Shown here in pieces: positions 8,830 through 17,306 of a stretch of 61,587 nt of DNA (its first letter is position 1; each line of letters begins with the position of its first letter). A program made the translations under genes and the position numbers. The DNA is from Rhodoferax sp. GTDB lineage: Bacteria > Pseudomonadota > Gammaproteobacteria > Burkholderiales > Burkholderiaceae_C. Under the pieces are notes generated by a model. That model searched no databases. It saw only the letters and a program-made list of their open reading frames with translations, and was not told where the DNA came from. Where the stretch lies: assembly GCA_013791765.1 (NCBI GenBank), contig VMTC01000077.1, positions 1 through 61,587 of the forward strand. The letters run 5' to 3'.

Positions 8830-10026
8830 ATGGCCCACGCAAGTTTCAACTGGCAAGACCCTTTTTTACTGAACAACCAACTCAGTGACGACGAGCGCAT
8901 GGTGCAGGCTGCCGCTGGCGCCTACTGCCAGGGCAAGCTGCAGCCGCGCGTGCTGGAAGCCTTTCGCGCCGAGAAAACCGATGTCGCCGTCTTTCGTGAA
9001 ATGGGCGAACTCGGCCTGCTTGGCCCCACGATCCCGCAAGCTTTTGGGGGCCCCGGCCTCAACTACGTCGCCTACGGCCTGATCGCGCGCGAAGTCGAGC
9101 GCGTGGACAGCGGCTACCGCTCCATGATGAGCGTGCAAAGCTCGCTGGTGATGGTGCCGATCTTTGAATTCGGCACCGAAGCACAGAAGCAAAAATACCT
9201 GCCCAAGCTGGCTACCGGCGAGTGGATCGGCTGTTTTGGCCTGACCGAGCCCGACCACGGCTCCGACCCCGGCTCCATGGCGAGTCGCGCGCACAAGGTG
9301 GCCGGTGGCTACAAATTGAGCGGCAGCAAGATGTGGATCTCCAACAGCCCGATTGCCGACGTGTTTGTGGTTTGGGCCAAAGAGGTGTCTGAGGCCGGCC
9401 AGGTCGGGCCGATTCGCGGCTTTGTGCTGGACAAAGGCGCCAAAGGCTTGAGCGCTCCGGCCATTCACGGCAAGGTCGGCTTGCGCGCCAGCATCACCGG
9501 CGAAATCGTGATGGACGCTGTCTTTTGCCCGGAAGAAAACGCCTTCCCTGAAGTGCAAGGCCTCAAAGGCCCGTTCACCTGCCTGAACTCGGCGCGCTAC
9601 GGCATCGCCTGGGGCGCCCTGGGCGCGGCCGAAGACTGCTGGTTCCGTGCCCGCCAGTACACGCTGGACCGCAAGCAGTTCGGCCGCCCGCTGGCCGCCA
9701 ACCAGTTGATCCAGAAGAAGCTGGCCGACATGCAGACTGAAATTGCGCTCGGTCTGCAAGGCTGCTTGCGCCTGGGGCGCATGAAGGACGAAGGAACCGC
9801 CTCAGTCGAGCTGACCTCCCTGCTGAAACGCAATTCTTGCGGCAAGTCGCTCGACATTGCCCGCCTGGCGCGCGACATGATGGGCGGCAATGGTATTTCG
9901 GATGAGTTTGGCGTGGCGCGGCATTTGGTGAATCTGGAAGTGGTGAACACCTATGAAGGCACGCACGACATTCATGCGCTGATTCTGGGTCGGGCCCAGA
10001 CCGGGATTGCGGCGTTTGCGAACTGA
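8830..10026 (+). CDS. gcdH: Glutaryl-CoA dehydrogenase-like acyl-CoA dehydrogenase
   Basis: The 398-residue flavoprotein has the acyl-CoA dehydrogenase fold: an N-terminal helical domain ([20 protein letters not shown]), a middle beta domain with the FAD/substrate motif [17 protein letters not shown], and a C-terminal helical domain with [20 protein letters not shown] and [27 protein letters not shown] contains the Glu that is the catalytic base in glutaryl-CoA dehydrogenases. GGNGISDEF is also typical. The enzyme oxidatively decarboxylates glutaryl-CoA to crotonyl-CoA in lysine/tryptophan and aromatic degradation. The downstream CaiB-type CoA-transferase fits glutarate activation. ATG 8830 has GGAG about 10 bp upstream; a longer frame from 8773 is unlikely. 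Confidence 0.9.
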   Translation: MAHASFNWQDPFLLNNQLSDDERMVQAAAGAYCQGKLQPRVLEAFRAEKTDVAVFREMGELGLLGPTIPQAFGGPGLNYVAYGLIAREVERVDSGYRSMMSVQSSLVMVPIFEFGTEAQKQKYLPKLATGEWIGCFGLTEPDHGSDPGSMASRAHKVAGGYKLSGSKMWISNSPIADVFVVWAKEVSEAGQVGPIRGFVLDKGAKGLSAPAIHGKVGLRASITGEIVMDAVFCPEENAFPEVQGLKGPFTCLNSARYGIAWGALGAAEDCWFRARQYTLDRKQFGRPLAANQLIQKKLADMQTEIALGLQGCLRLGRMKDEGTASVELTSLLKRNSCGKSLDIARLARDMMGGNGISDEFGVARHLVNLEVVNTYEGTHDIHALILGRAQTGIAAFAN

Positions 10027-10139
10027 GTGATTTCTGGCATGGCGGGCCGAGGGCGGGCCATCGTGAGATTCAGTTGGCAGAGTGTTGGTTTGGTTCGCTG
10101 ATTGGCTCGTGGGGGAGATTGACTTTGCTGCTTTTGTAT

Positions 10140-10480
10140 TCCCCCCCTCTCCCCCAACCCCTCTCCACCCCCGCCGGGGCGGAAAGGGGAGCTAACAGCC
10201 ACATGTGGCCAACGCTTTGATGGTGGGAAATCTGTTTCTGGATGGCGCGCTGCCTCAAAGTGATTGAAACAGTATGTCGAGGCCGATCCCCCGCGCCGCC
10301 GTTGCGGGCTTTGCCGACCGGATTGGAGCGCAACTTGCCCATGGACGAGAGCGACTGGTTCATGAGATACCGTCACTTTGAGACCAGCGCGCCGTCGAGC
10401 GCAAAGTTCCCGCCTTAAGAAACGCGGCCACATGAAGCCCCCCTCTTTCGCCCGGCGGGGCGAGAGAGGGGTTGGATAAA
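10140..10480. repeat. Inverted-repeat-bounded spacer element
   Basis: The 587-bp spacer 10027-10613 contains two inverted copies of a roughly 45-60 bp sequence: one around 10140-10220 (CCCAACCCCTCTCC, a GC-rich CCGCCGGGGCGG core, then CACATGTGGCC) and one around 10405-10480 on the other strand. Each copy can also fold locally through its GC-rich core. Between them no coding signal is seen. The tail of the spacer (10560-10605) has about four short tandem copies of an AATTGAAAAAGC-like unit just before the CoA-transferase start. Confidence 0.6.
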
Positions 10481-10613
10481 GTGAGTGGGGGAAAAATGGC
10501 AAAAAACAAATCCTCACCCGTCAACCGCAATGCATTCAATCCAGACATGAGCAAGTCAACAACGAATTGAAAAAGCAATTGAAAAAGCAATTGAAAACGA
10601 ATTGAAAGCCACC

Positions 10614-11894
10614 ATGCACCCAACAGACCCACAAGCTTCCACGCCGGTCGGCGCCCTGTCCCACCTCAAGGTGCTGGACCTCTCCCGCGTCCTGGCCGGC
10701 CCCTGGTGCACCCAGATGCTGGCCGACCTGGGCGCTGATGTCATCAAGGTTGAACGCCCCGGCTTAGGGGACGACACGCGCCACTGGGGCCCGCCCTTCC
10801 TCAAGGATGCTGACGGCAACGACACGACCCAAGCCACCTATTTCACCGCCTGCAACCGCAACAAACGCGCCATCACGCTCGACATGGCCACGGCGCAAGG
10901 CCAGGCTTTGATTCTCCAATTGGCCGCGCAAAGCGACATCCTGGTCGAGAATTTCAAGGTGGGCGGCCTGAAAAACTATGGGCTCGATTACGCGAGCCTG
11001 AAAGAAGTCAACCCGCGCCTGATCTACTGCTCGGTCACCGGTTTTGGCCAAGACGGCCCGTATGCCGAGCGCGCCGGCTACGACCTGATGATCCAGGCCA
11101 TGAGCGGCCTGATGAGCATCACCGGCGAGGCCGATGCGGCGCCCGGCGGCGGCCCGATGCGCGTCGGTGTGGCGGTGATCGACATCTTCACCGGCGTCTA
11201 TGCCACCAGCGCCATTCTGGCGGCGCTTGAAGTGCGCAACCGCACGGGCGCAGGTCAGCACATCGACATGGCGCTGCTCGATGTCGGCATGGCGGTGTTG
11301 GGCAACCAGGCGGCGGGCTACCTGAACACCGGCGCCGTGCCGCAGCGCCAGGGCAACACGCACCCGAGCCTGGCGCCGTACCAGACCTTCGCCACGCTGG
11401 ACGGCGCGATGCTGCTGGCGATCGGCAACGACGGCCAGTTTGCGCGCTTTTGCCACGCTTGCGGGCACCCCGAGTGGGCCCTGGATGCGCGTTTTGCCAG
11501 CAACACCTTGCGCGTGAAAAATCGCGATGCCTTGATCCCGGCGTTGCAGGCCGTCACGCGCAGCCGCAGCACCGCCCACTGGATTGCCCTGCTCGAAGAC
11601 AAAGCCGTGCCTTGCGGGCCCATCAACGATATGGCCCAGGCTTTTGCCGATGCCCAGGTGCAGGCCCGTGCTTTAGTAATCAATCAGGCTGTAGCCCACG
11701 TCGATACTGCGCAAGCAGCTATTAAATCAATCCAAAATATAGTGACGGTGGCAAGCCCGCTGCGCCTGTTGGCCACGCCACCGGTGCTGCACCGCGCGCC
11801 CCCCAGCTTGGGGCAGCACACCGAGGAGGTGCTGGCGGAGTTGGGGCTGGATGCGGCGGCGATTGCTGCGTTGCGTGTGGCGGGGGTGGTGTAA
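10614..11894 (+). CDS. CaiB/BaiF-family (class III) CoA-transferase
   Basis: The 426-residue protein shows class III CoA-transferase features: LKVLDLSRVLAGPWCTQMLA at the N-terminus, DLGADVIKVERPGLGDDTR with the conserved Asp-Val-Ile-Lys-Val-Glu strand, NRNKRAITLD, and SVTGFGQDGPYAERAGYDLM. Directly downstream of gcdH, it most plausibly transfers CoA to glutarate, as SUGCT-type enzymes do; that substrate is inferred from context. Residues about 354-371 are encoded by a dispersed repeat copy (11676-11726), so the linker INQAVAHVDTAQAAIKSI is foreign to the family. ATG 10614 is preferred to TTG 10602. Confidence 0.88.
   Translation: MHPTDPQASTPVGALSHLKVLDLSRVLAGPWCTQMLADLGADVIKVERPGLGDDTRHWGPPFLKDADGNDTTQATYFTACNRNKRAITLDMATAQGQALILQLAAQSDILVENFKVGGLKNYGLDYASLKEVNPRLIYCSVTGFGQDGPYAERAGYDLMIQAMSGLMSITGEADAAPGGGPMRVGVAVIDIFTGVYATSAILAALEVRNRTGAGQHIDMALLDVGMAVLGNQAAGYLNTGAVPQRQGNTHPSLAPYQTFATLDGAMLLAIGNDGQFARFCHACGHPEWALDARFASNTLRVKNRDALIPALQAVTRSRSTAHWIALLEDKAVPCGPINDMAQAFADAQVQARALVINQAVAHVDTAQAAIKSIQNIVTVASPLRLLATPPVLHRAPPSLGQHTEEVLAELGLDAAAIAALRVAGVV
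11676..11726 (-). repeat. Dispersed ~55-bp repeat, copy c, inside a CDS
   Basis: The reverse-orientation copy (TCAGGCTGTAGCCCACG...GCAAGCAGCTATTA) lies wholly within the CoA-transferase frame and keeps it open. It is the only copy in the window that sits inside an apparently functional gene. Confidence 0.7.
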
Positions 11895-11918
11895 TCCGGC
11901 TCTTTGGTTGGTCCCTTG

Positions 11919-12884
11919 ATGAAGCATTACAAAGCCCAGCATTGGCTCCTGCTGTTGAGCCTGTTGGCCAACCTGGCATGCGCCCAACCGGTTTCCTTCG
12001 GTCTGATCGGCGACATGCCCTACAGCGCCTGGGAGCGCCGCAATCTGCCCGCGCTGCTGGCCGACATGGACCGCGAAGGCTTGGCCTTTGTCGTCCATGA
12101 CGGCGACATCAAGGGCGGTGGCAGCGTCTGCAGCGATGCGGTGCTGCGCGACGTTTTGAAAGTCTTTCAAGCGTCTAAAACCCCGCTGATCTATGTGCCC
12201 GGCGACAACGAGTGGACCGATTGCCACCGCAGCAGCAACGGCGGCTACGACCCGCTGGAGCGCTTGCAAAAACTGCGCGCACTTTTCTTTGCTGGGGACG
12301 CGTCGCTGGGTCAGCGTGCCATGCCGTTGCAGCGCCAGAGCCGGGATCCGGCCTTTGCCAGCTACCGCGAAAACGTGCGCTGGGAGGCCGGTGGCGCGCT
12401 GTTCGTCGGCCTGAATCTGCCCGGCAGCGAGAACAATTTTCATGGCACGACCCGCAGGGGCGGCCCGTCGCCGGAGTTCATCGCGCGCAGTGCCGCCAAC
12501 CGGGTCTGGCTGGCGCAGGCCTTTGAGCATGCCCGCAGCGAACAGTTAGCGGGCATCCTGATCGTGATCCAGGGCAACCCCGATTTTGACGGTGCCAATC
12601 AAGGCCGCGCGCAGCCGGGTTATGCCGCGTTCCTGACGCAGTTGCGCGAGCAAACCCAGGCCTTTGCTGGGCAGGTGGTGCTGGTGCATGGCGACACGCA
12701 TTGGCAGCGCATCGACCAGCCGCTGCGCGACCCGGTCAGCGGGCAAGTCATCAGCAACTTCACGCGGGTGGAAACCTACGGCTACCCGTTCTTTGGCTGG
12801 GTCAAGGCCAGCGTGGATGCGACCGACCCGCAGGTGTTCCGCTTTTCACCGCGGACGTGGCGCGCGGCCCAGGCTCAGCCTTGA
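11919..12884 (+). CDS. Exported calcineurin-like metallophosphoesterase
   Basis: The 321-residue protein begins with a signal peptide (about 1-22, LLLLSLLANLACAQ). Metallophosphoesterase motifs follow in order: FGLIGDMPY (G-D-x near the start), VHDGDIKGGG, YVPGDNEWTDC (GDNE), and VLVHGDTHWQRID (the GDTH metal-binding block). The spacing and DMPY opening match a proteobacterial periplasmic subgroup of unknown substrate. It probably hydrolyses a phosphoester outside the cytoplasm. ATG 11919 (MKHYKAQHW) puts the charged and hydrophobic segments of the signal peptide in normal positions. Confidence 0.82.
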   Translation: MKHYKAQHWLLLLSLLANLACAQPVSFGLIGDMPYSAWERRNLPALLADMDREGLAFVVHDGDIKGGGSVCSDAVLRDVLKVFQASKTPLIYVPGDNEWTDCHRSSNGGYDPLERLQKLRALFFAGDASLGQRAMPLQRQSRDPAFASYRENVRWEAGGALFVGLNLPGSENNFHGTTRRGGPSPEFIARSAANRVWLAQAFEHARSEQLAGILIVIQGNPDFDGANQGRAQPGYAAFLTQLREQTQAFAGQVVLVHGDTHWQRIDQPLRDPVSGQVISNFTRVETYGYPFFGWVKASVDATDPQVFRFSPRTWRAAQAQP

Positions 12885-12894
12885 GGGTGGCCTG

Positions 12895-13207
12895 GCGTGG
12901 GATTCAAAGTGAGTGCTGGCTTCAGATGAATGGTTCTTTTTTTTGAAGCACGCAGGTGCGGCCATTGGATCGGGGCTGACATCGCGGTGGTGGGTGAATC
13001 AGCCGGGCGATACGCTTTGCTACGTGTCCCCCGCCCGCTTCGCGTGCTCCTCCTTGATCCTGTCGCAAAGCGTATCACTCGACTGATTCTGCGAGCGATT
13101 GGGTGCGCTGACAGGGGGAAATTCAAAAGTTGCCGGAGTTGCAGGTTGCGCGAATTGACGTGAGGCCTTGATTTCTTCAGGGTGCCACATCAATTTGAAT
13201 CGCATCC
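12895..13207. repeat. TIR element, copy 2
   Basis: A 313-bp relative of the 7241-7563 element, with more diverged ends (GCGTGGGATTC left, GAATCGCATCC right). The central hairpin arms (AATCAGCCGGGCGATACGC and its partner), the stretch GATTGGGTGCGCTGACAGGG and the right end (TTGATTTCTTCAGGGTGCCA) are strongly conserved with copy 1. It starts 10 bp after the metallophosphoesterase stop. No clear target duplication is seen. Confidence 0.85.
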
Positions 13208-13256
13208 GTGGGCGGGCGCAGCGCGAGTGCCCTGATGGTGTGTTGCGGGCCGTGAA

Positions 13257-13400
13257 TCATGGGTTGCACTCCTTGAAAATTTGCGCGCAATAGGCCCGGT
13301 TGGCCTCGATCCAGCAGCAGCGCACACAGTGGCCTTCGGGCTGGCCTTCGGTGATGTCCAGCGCATGGCTGAGCGCGCCCATGAGTTCCGATGATTTCAA
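13257..13400 (-). pseudogene. N-terminal fragment of an HD-GYP-type protein
   Basis: On the minus strand a 47-codon frame starts at TTG 13400. It includes SELMGALSHALDITEGQPEG and then HCVRCCWI, which I recognise as the N-terminal signature of a betaproteobacterial HD-GYP (c-di-GMP phosphodiesterase class II) family. After CCWI the sequence departs from the family and stops at 13257. The HD-GYP catalytic domain is absent. The break lies within about 100 bp of TIR element copy 2. Identification is by recall of the family, not by alignment. The remainder of the spacer 13208-13462 shows nothing further. Confidence 0.5.
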
Positions 13401-13462
13401 TGCTTGCCTAAACGGCTATTCCTGTTTGTCGGACAATTAGCATTTGCAAAGACCAGGCGCCC

Positions 13463-14377
13463 ATGTACAAGCTGTTCCAAAATTCCAGATGGGTTTCGAT
13501 GCTGTTGCTGGCGCTCGCCAGCCTGCTGTGCCTGGGCGCTGCGCAGGCTGAGGGCACCAGGCTTGAGACCGATTCGGCCGCCTCGCTGCGCGCCCAGTAT
13601 GTGGCCCTGGCGCCGCAACTGAGCAGCAATCAATTCAAGCGGCCCTTGTACCTGCAATCGCTCGAGTCGCCTAGCCATTTGCGCGGTGAGATCTTCGCGC
13701 TGGTGGACTACCCCTTTGCCACGGTCAACCAGGCCTTCAATGATCCGAGCCATTGGTGCGACATGTTGATCCTTCACATCAACACCAAATACTGCCAGGC
13801 CAGGGCCCAGCCCACCGGCGCCATGTTGGCCGTGAGCATCGGCAAAAAAGATTATCAACCGCTCGGGCAAGCCTACCGGGTCGACTTTGCCTACCGCGTG
13901 GCCACCAGTACGCCCGAGTATTTTGACGTCGGGCTCAGTGCCAAGACCGGGCCGCTGGGCACAAGCGACTACCGCATCCGTCTGGACGCGGTGGCGGTCG
14001 CTGGCAACAAGACCTTCCTGCACATCACTTATTCCTATGCCTACAACTTTGCCGGCCGACTCGCCATGCAAGCCTATCTGGCCACCACCGGGCGCAACAA
14101 AGTGGGTTTCAGCGCCACCAGCTCGCCGGCCAGCGGCGCCTCCGGCCTGATTGGCGGCGTGCGCGGCGTGGTGGAGCGCAACACCATGCGCTATTACCTG
14201 GCGATGGATGCGTATCTCGGCGCGCTGGCCACGCCGCCGGCGCAGCAGCTTGAAAAGCGACTGCAGAGCTGGTTCACATCCACCGAACGCTATGCCCGGC
14301 AATTGCATGAAGTGGACCGCGCCACCTACCTGGCCATGAAGCGGCGTGAGTACCAGCGCCAGCAGCCGACCCGCTAG
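13463..14377 (+). CDS. Exported protein of unknown function
   Basis: The 304-residue protein has a clear signal peptide (LLLALASLLCLGAAQA, cleavage near residue 29). The mature part is soluble, with no further long hydrophobic segment. Visible conserved-looking elements are NDPSHWCDMLILHINTKYC, with two Cys that could pair, and FLHITYSYAYNFAGRLAMQA. I recognise no catalytic motif. I recall similar proteins in related betaproteobacteria as 'hypothetical'. It precedes the penicillin-binding protein gene by 79 bp on the same strand, so an envelope role is possible. Confidence 0.7.
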   Translation: MYKLFQNSRWVSMLLLALASLLCLGAAQAEGTRLETDSAASLRAQYVALAPQLSSNQFKRPLYLQSLESPSHLRGEIFALVDYPFATVNQAFNDPSHWCDMLILHINTKYCQARAQPTGAMLAVSIGKKDYQPLGQAYRVDFAYRVATSTPEYFDVGLSAKTGPLGTSDYRIRLDAVAVAGNKTFLHITYSYAYNFAGRLAMQAYLATTGRNKVGFSATSSPASGASGLIGGVRGVVERNTMRYYLAMDAYLGALATPPAQQLEKRLQSWFTSTERYARQLHEVDRATYLAMKRREYQRQQPTR

Positions 14378-14456
14378 CTGTGGGCGGGTTCCGCGGCGCA
14401 CGAGCCGCCAAGCTGCCTAGAATGGCCCCCGCCATGATCAAACGCCACCAGCTCCC

Positions 14457-16553
14457 ATGAACCCCACTTTGCGACGCGCCGCCAGCTTTGCCACGGCCCA
14501 ATACCACCGGCTGCTGGCCGCTGCCCGGCCCGCCGCCACCTTTGCCACGGCGCAATACCACCGGCTGTTGGCCGCTGCCCGGCGCCACCCCTGGCGCGCG
14601 GCTTTGCTGCTGCCGGCTTTGCTGCTGCTTTACGTGCTGCTGCTGATTCCGTTCACGCCCGGCATTGGCGACTTGCGCAAGGCCAAGACGGAAGCGCCGT
14701 CGGTGCTGCTGGCCTCGGACGGCACGGTACTGGCCGAATACAAGCGCATGAACCGCGAGTGGGTCAGCCTGGATGCGATCGCCCCGAGCGTGGTGGACGC
14801 CTTGATCGCCACCGAAGACCGCCGCTTTTACGCGCACCACGGCATTGATTTCCGCCGTCTGGTCGGTGCCGTGCTCAGCACCTTGGGCGGCGATCTGCAG
14901 GGCGGCTCGACCATTACGCAGCAGCTCGCGCGCAACCTTTACCCGGAAGAAATCGGCCGCGCCAACAGCATCACGCGCAAGATCAAAGAGGCCATCACCG
15001 CGCTGAAGATCGAGGCGGTCTATTCCAAAGACGAAATTCTGGAGACCTACCTCAACACGGTGCCTTTTTTGTACAACGCCTTCGGCATCGAAATGGCCGC
15101 GCGCACCTACTTTGACAAAACCGCCGACAAGCTCGATGTGCTCCAGAGTGCCACGCTGATCGGCATGCTCAAGGGCACCAGCTATTACAACCCGGTGCAG
15201 AACCCAGAGCGCGCGCTCAAGCGGCGCAACCTGGTGCTGGAACAAATGGCCAAGAATGACAAGCTTGACCCGGCCCGGCTCGCGCAGTTGTCCAAACGCC
15301 CGCTCAAGCTCAATTTTGAGCGGCAAGTGGTGTCGCTCGGGCTGGCGCCGCACGTGGCCCAGCACCTGCGCAAATGGCTGGTCGACTGGGCCGACCAGCG
15401 CGACTATGACATTCAGGCCGACGGCCTGCGCGTCTTCACCAGCCTGGATGCCAATCTTCAAAAAACGGCCAATCAGGCCGTGACCCGTCAGCTGACACAG
15501 CTGCAAAAGTTGGCGGACGCCCGGCGCAAGCGCGGGCAGGAGAGCGCCGTGCTGCAAGCGGGCTTTCTGGCGCTGGACCCGCGCAGCGGCGCCGTACGCG
15601 CGTGGGTCGGCAGTCGAGACTTTGCCCAGGAGCAGTTTGACCATGTGAGCCAGGCCCGGCGCCAGCCCGGCTCGACCTTCAAGCCCTTTGTCTATGGTGC
15701 GGCGTTCATGCAGGGTTTTGATCCCTCAGACACTTTCATGGACGAGCCCGTGGAGATTGCATTGCCCGGCAGCGGCGTCTGGACTCCCAGCGACAACTCG
15801 GCGCCGAGCTACCAGCCCACCAGCCTGCGCAATGGCCTGGTCTATTCAAAAAACACCATCACGGCCCAGCTGATGCAGGAGGTGGGGCCTGCGCGCGTCG
15901 GGCGATTGGCGCAGGCCTTGGGGGTGCGCCAGAGCAAGCTCGACCTGGTGCCCTCGCTGGCGCTGGGCACCAGCCCGGTCACGCTGCTTGAGATGGTGGC
16001 GGCCTACGGCAGCATTGCCAACGGCGGCAACTACCACCAGCCGTTCTTGCTGCAGCGCGTGGAAGACCGCAACGGCAAATTGCTGGAGCAGTTTGAGCCC
16101 GTCAGCGAGCGCGCGCCGGCCATGCCGCGCGCACATGCGCTGACCCTGGTGAACGTGATGCGAGGTGTGATCGACGAGGGCACCGGCGCGGCCATTCGCT
16201 ACCGCTACGGCATTGGGGCCGATCTGGCCGGCAAGACCGGCACGACGCAGGACAACACCGACGGCTGGTTCATCATGATGAATCCGCAACTGGTGGCGGG
16301 CGCGCGCGTGGGCTTCAACGACAACAGCGCCGTGATGGGTTCGTGGGGCCAGGGTGCGCGCAGCGCGCTGCCCATGGTGGGCGAGGTGTTCCAGCAGGCT
16401 TTTCGCAAGCGTTGGCTGGACGCCAAGGCCGAGTTCGACATCCCTCGCCCGCGGCCAGCGCCACCACCAGAGCCCGAGCCGCGCAACAACCCGCTGCCAG
16501 ACGTTGTCAACAATGTGCTGGAGCGATTCTTTCAGCAGCTGCTTGGGAATTGA
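14457..16553 (+). CDS. Bifunctional class A penicillin-binding protein
   Basis: The 698-residue inner-membrane enzyme polymerises glycan strands and cross-links peptides. One transmembrane helix (about 44-64) is followed by a GT51 domain with ATEDRRFYAHHGID (catalytic Glu near 119) and GGSTITQQLARNLY. The transpeptidase domain has GSTFKPF (nucleophile Ser near 405), the SxN motif in YSKNTI (near 463) and GKTGTT (near 592). The C-terminus is Pro-rich (PRPRPAPPPEPEPR). The N-terminal cytoplasmic tail contains an 18-residue tandem duplication (FATAQYHRLLAAARPAAT), a 54-bp repeat at 14487-14594. Its size is in the usual range for PBP1A/2A-like proteins; the exact orthology is uncertain. Confidence 0.92.
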   Translation: MNPTLRRAASFATAQYHRLLAAARPAATFATAQYHRLLAAARRHPWRAALLLPALLLLYVLLLIPFTPGIGDLRKAKTEAPSVLLASDGTVLAEYKRMNREWVSLDAIAPSVVDALIATEDRRFYAHHGIDFRRLVGAVLSTLGGDLQGGSTITQQLARNLYPEEIGRANSITRKIKEAITALKIEAVYSKDEILETYLNTVPFLYNAFGIEMAARTYFDKTADKLDVLQSATLIGMLKGTSYYNPVQNPERALKRRNLVLEQMAKNDKLDPARLAQLSKRPLKLNFERQVVSLGLAPHVAQHLRKWLVDWADQRDYDIQADGLRVFTSLDANLQKTANQAVTRQLTQLQKLADARRKRGQESAVLQAGFLALDPRSGAVRAWVGSRDFAQEQFDHVSQARRQPGSTFKPFVYGAAFMQGFDPSDTFMDEPVEIALPGSGVWTPSDNSAPSYQPTSLRNGLVYSKNTITAQLMQEVGPARVGRLAQALGVRQSKLDLVPSLALGTSPVTLLEMVAAYGSIANGGNYHQPFLLQRVEDRNGKLLEQFEPVSERAPAMPRAHALTLVNVMRGVIDEGTGAAIRYRYGIGADLAGKTGTTQDNTDGWFIMMNPQLVAGARVGFNDNSAVMGSWGQGARSALPMVGEVFQQAFRKRWLDAKAEFDIPRPRPAPPPEPEPRNNPLPDVVNNVLERFFQQLLGN

Positions 16554-16570
16554 TTTATAGCTATTGAAAA

Positions 16571-16625
16571 TATAGCTACTGAGGCAGTGTATATGAGAGC
16601 TAGAGGCTGATTTGCTCTGAATATT
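16571..16625 (+). repeat. Dispersed ~55-bp repeat, copy d
   Basis: A diverged copy (TATAGCTACTGAGGCAG...AGAGGCTGATTTGCTCTGAA) lies immediately after the penicillin-binding protein stop, in the spacer between two convergent genes. Confidence 0.55.
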
Positions 16626-16673
16626 GGTGAAATTGGCGCCCGCGCTCCAGGCGCGGCCGTCCGTCCCTGCGGC

Positions 16674-17192
16674 TTACAAGGGGTGCTCGGTGTAGAACTT
16701 GCCGCCGTGAAACAGCAGCGGCGCGGCACCGGCGCGGTGGACGCAGCTCTCCACCTCACCGACAAAAATGACATGGTCGCCTTCCTCGTAGCGGCTGCGG
16801 TTGAAGCACTCAAAGGTGGCCGCCGCGCCAACCAGCAGCGGGGCACCGCTCACGCCCGGCTCGAACGCAACATTGGCGAAACGGTCCACATCGCGCGCCG
16901 CAAACTGCTGGGCCAAATTTTTTTGTTGCGCGCTCAGGATATTGATGGCGTAGTGCGAGCCGGTGCTGAAGACCGGCAGCGACGCGGCGGCCCGCGCCAG
17001 GCTCCACAGCACCAGCGGCGGGTTCAGCGACACCGAGTTGAACGAGTTGGCGGTGAGCCCGACCAGCGCGCCATCGACGGTGCGGGCGGTGACGATCGTC
17101 ACGCCGGTGGCAAACATGCCCAGGGCAAGACGAAATTCGGGTGCAGAGAAATTGGGTTTTTGCGCCAGACGGCGCCGATCAGGCAGAGACAT
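16674..17192 (-). CDS. Flavin reductase-like domain protein
   Basis: The 172-residue protein matches the small flavin reductase family (HpaC/FMN-binding split barrel): RLALGMFATGVTIVTART at the N-terminus, GLTANSFNSVSLNPPLVLWS (the FMN-binding segment) and GDHVIFVGEVESC near the end. Members supply reduced flavin to a partner monooxygenase, or act as NAD(P)H:flavin oxidoreductases. No monooxygenase is adjacent, so the partner is unknown. The gene stands alone, convergent with the PBP gene. Confidence 0.88.
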   Translation of the reverse strand: MSLPDRRRLAQKPNFSAPEFRLALGMFATGVTIVTARTVDGALVGLTANSFNSVSLNPPLVLWSLARAAASLPVFSTGSHYAINILSAQQKNLAQQFAARDVDRFANVAFEPGVSGAPLLVGAAATFECFNRSRYEEGDHVIFVGEVESCVHRAGAAPLLFHGGKFYTEHPL

Positions 17193-17306
17193 GCTTCCAA
17201 TTTACCCGAAATGTCAGTCCGAGCCGCGCTGTCCACGCAATCCTTGGAATAAACCAAGGCCAAAGCCGGCGCTGCGGGCCGCCGAGCGGCCTCCTAGAAT
17301 CCAGTC

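Noticed and set aside
14274-15644. 456-codon minus-strand frame opposite the PBP gene
   Set aside because: The opposite strand encodes an intact PBP with all catalytic motifs.
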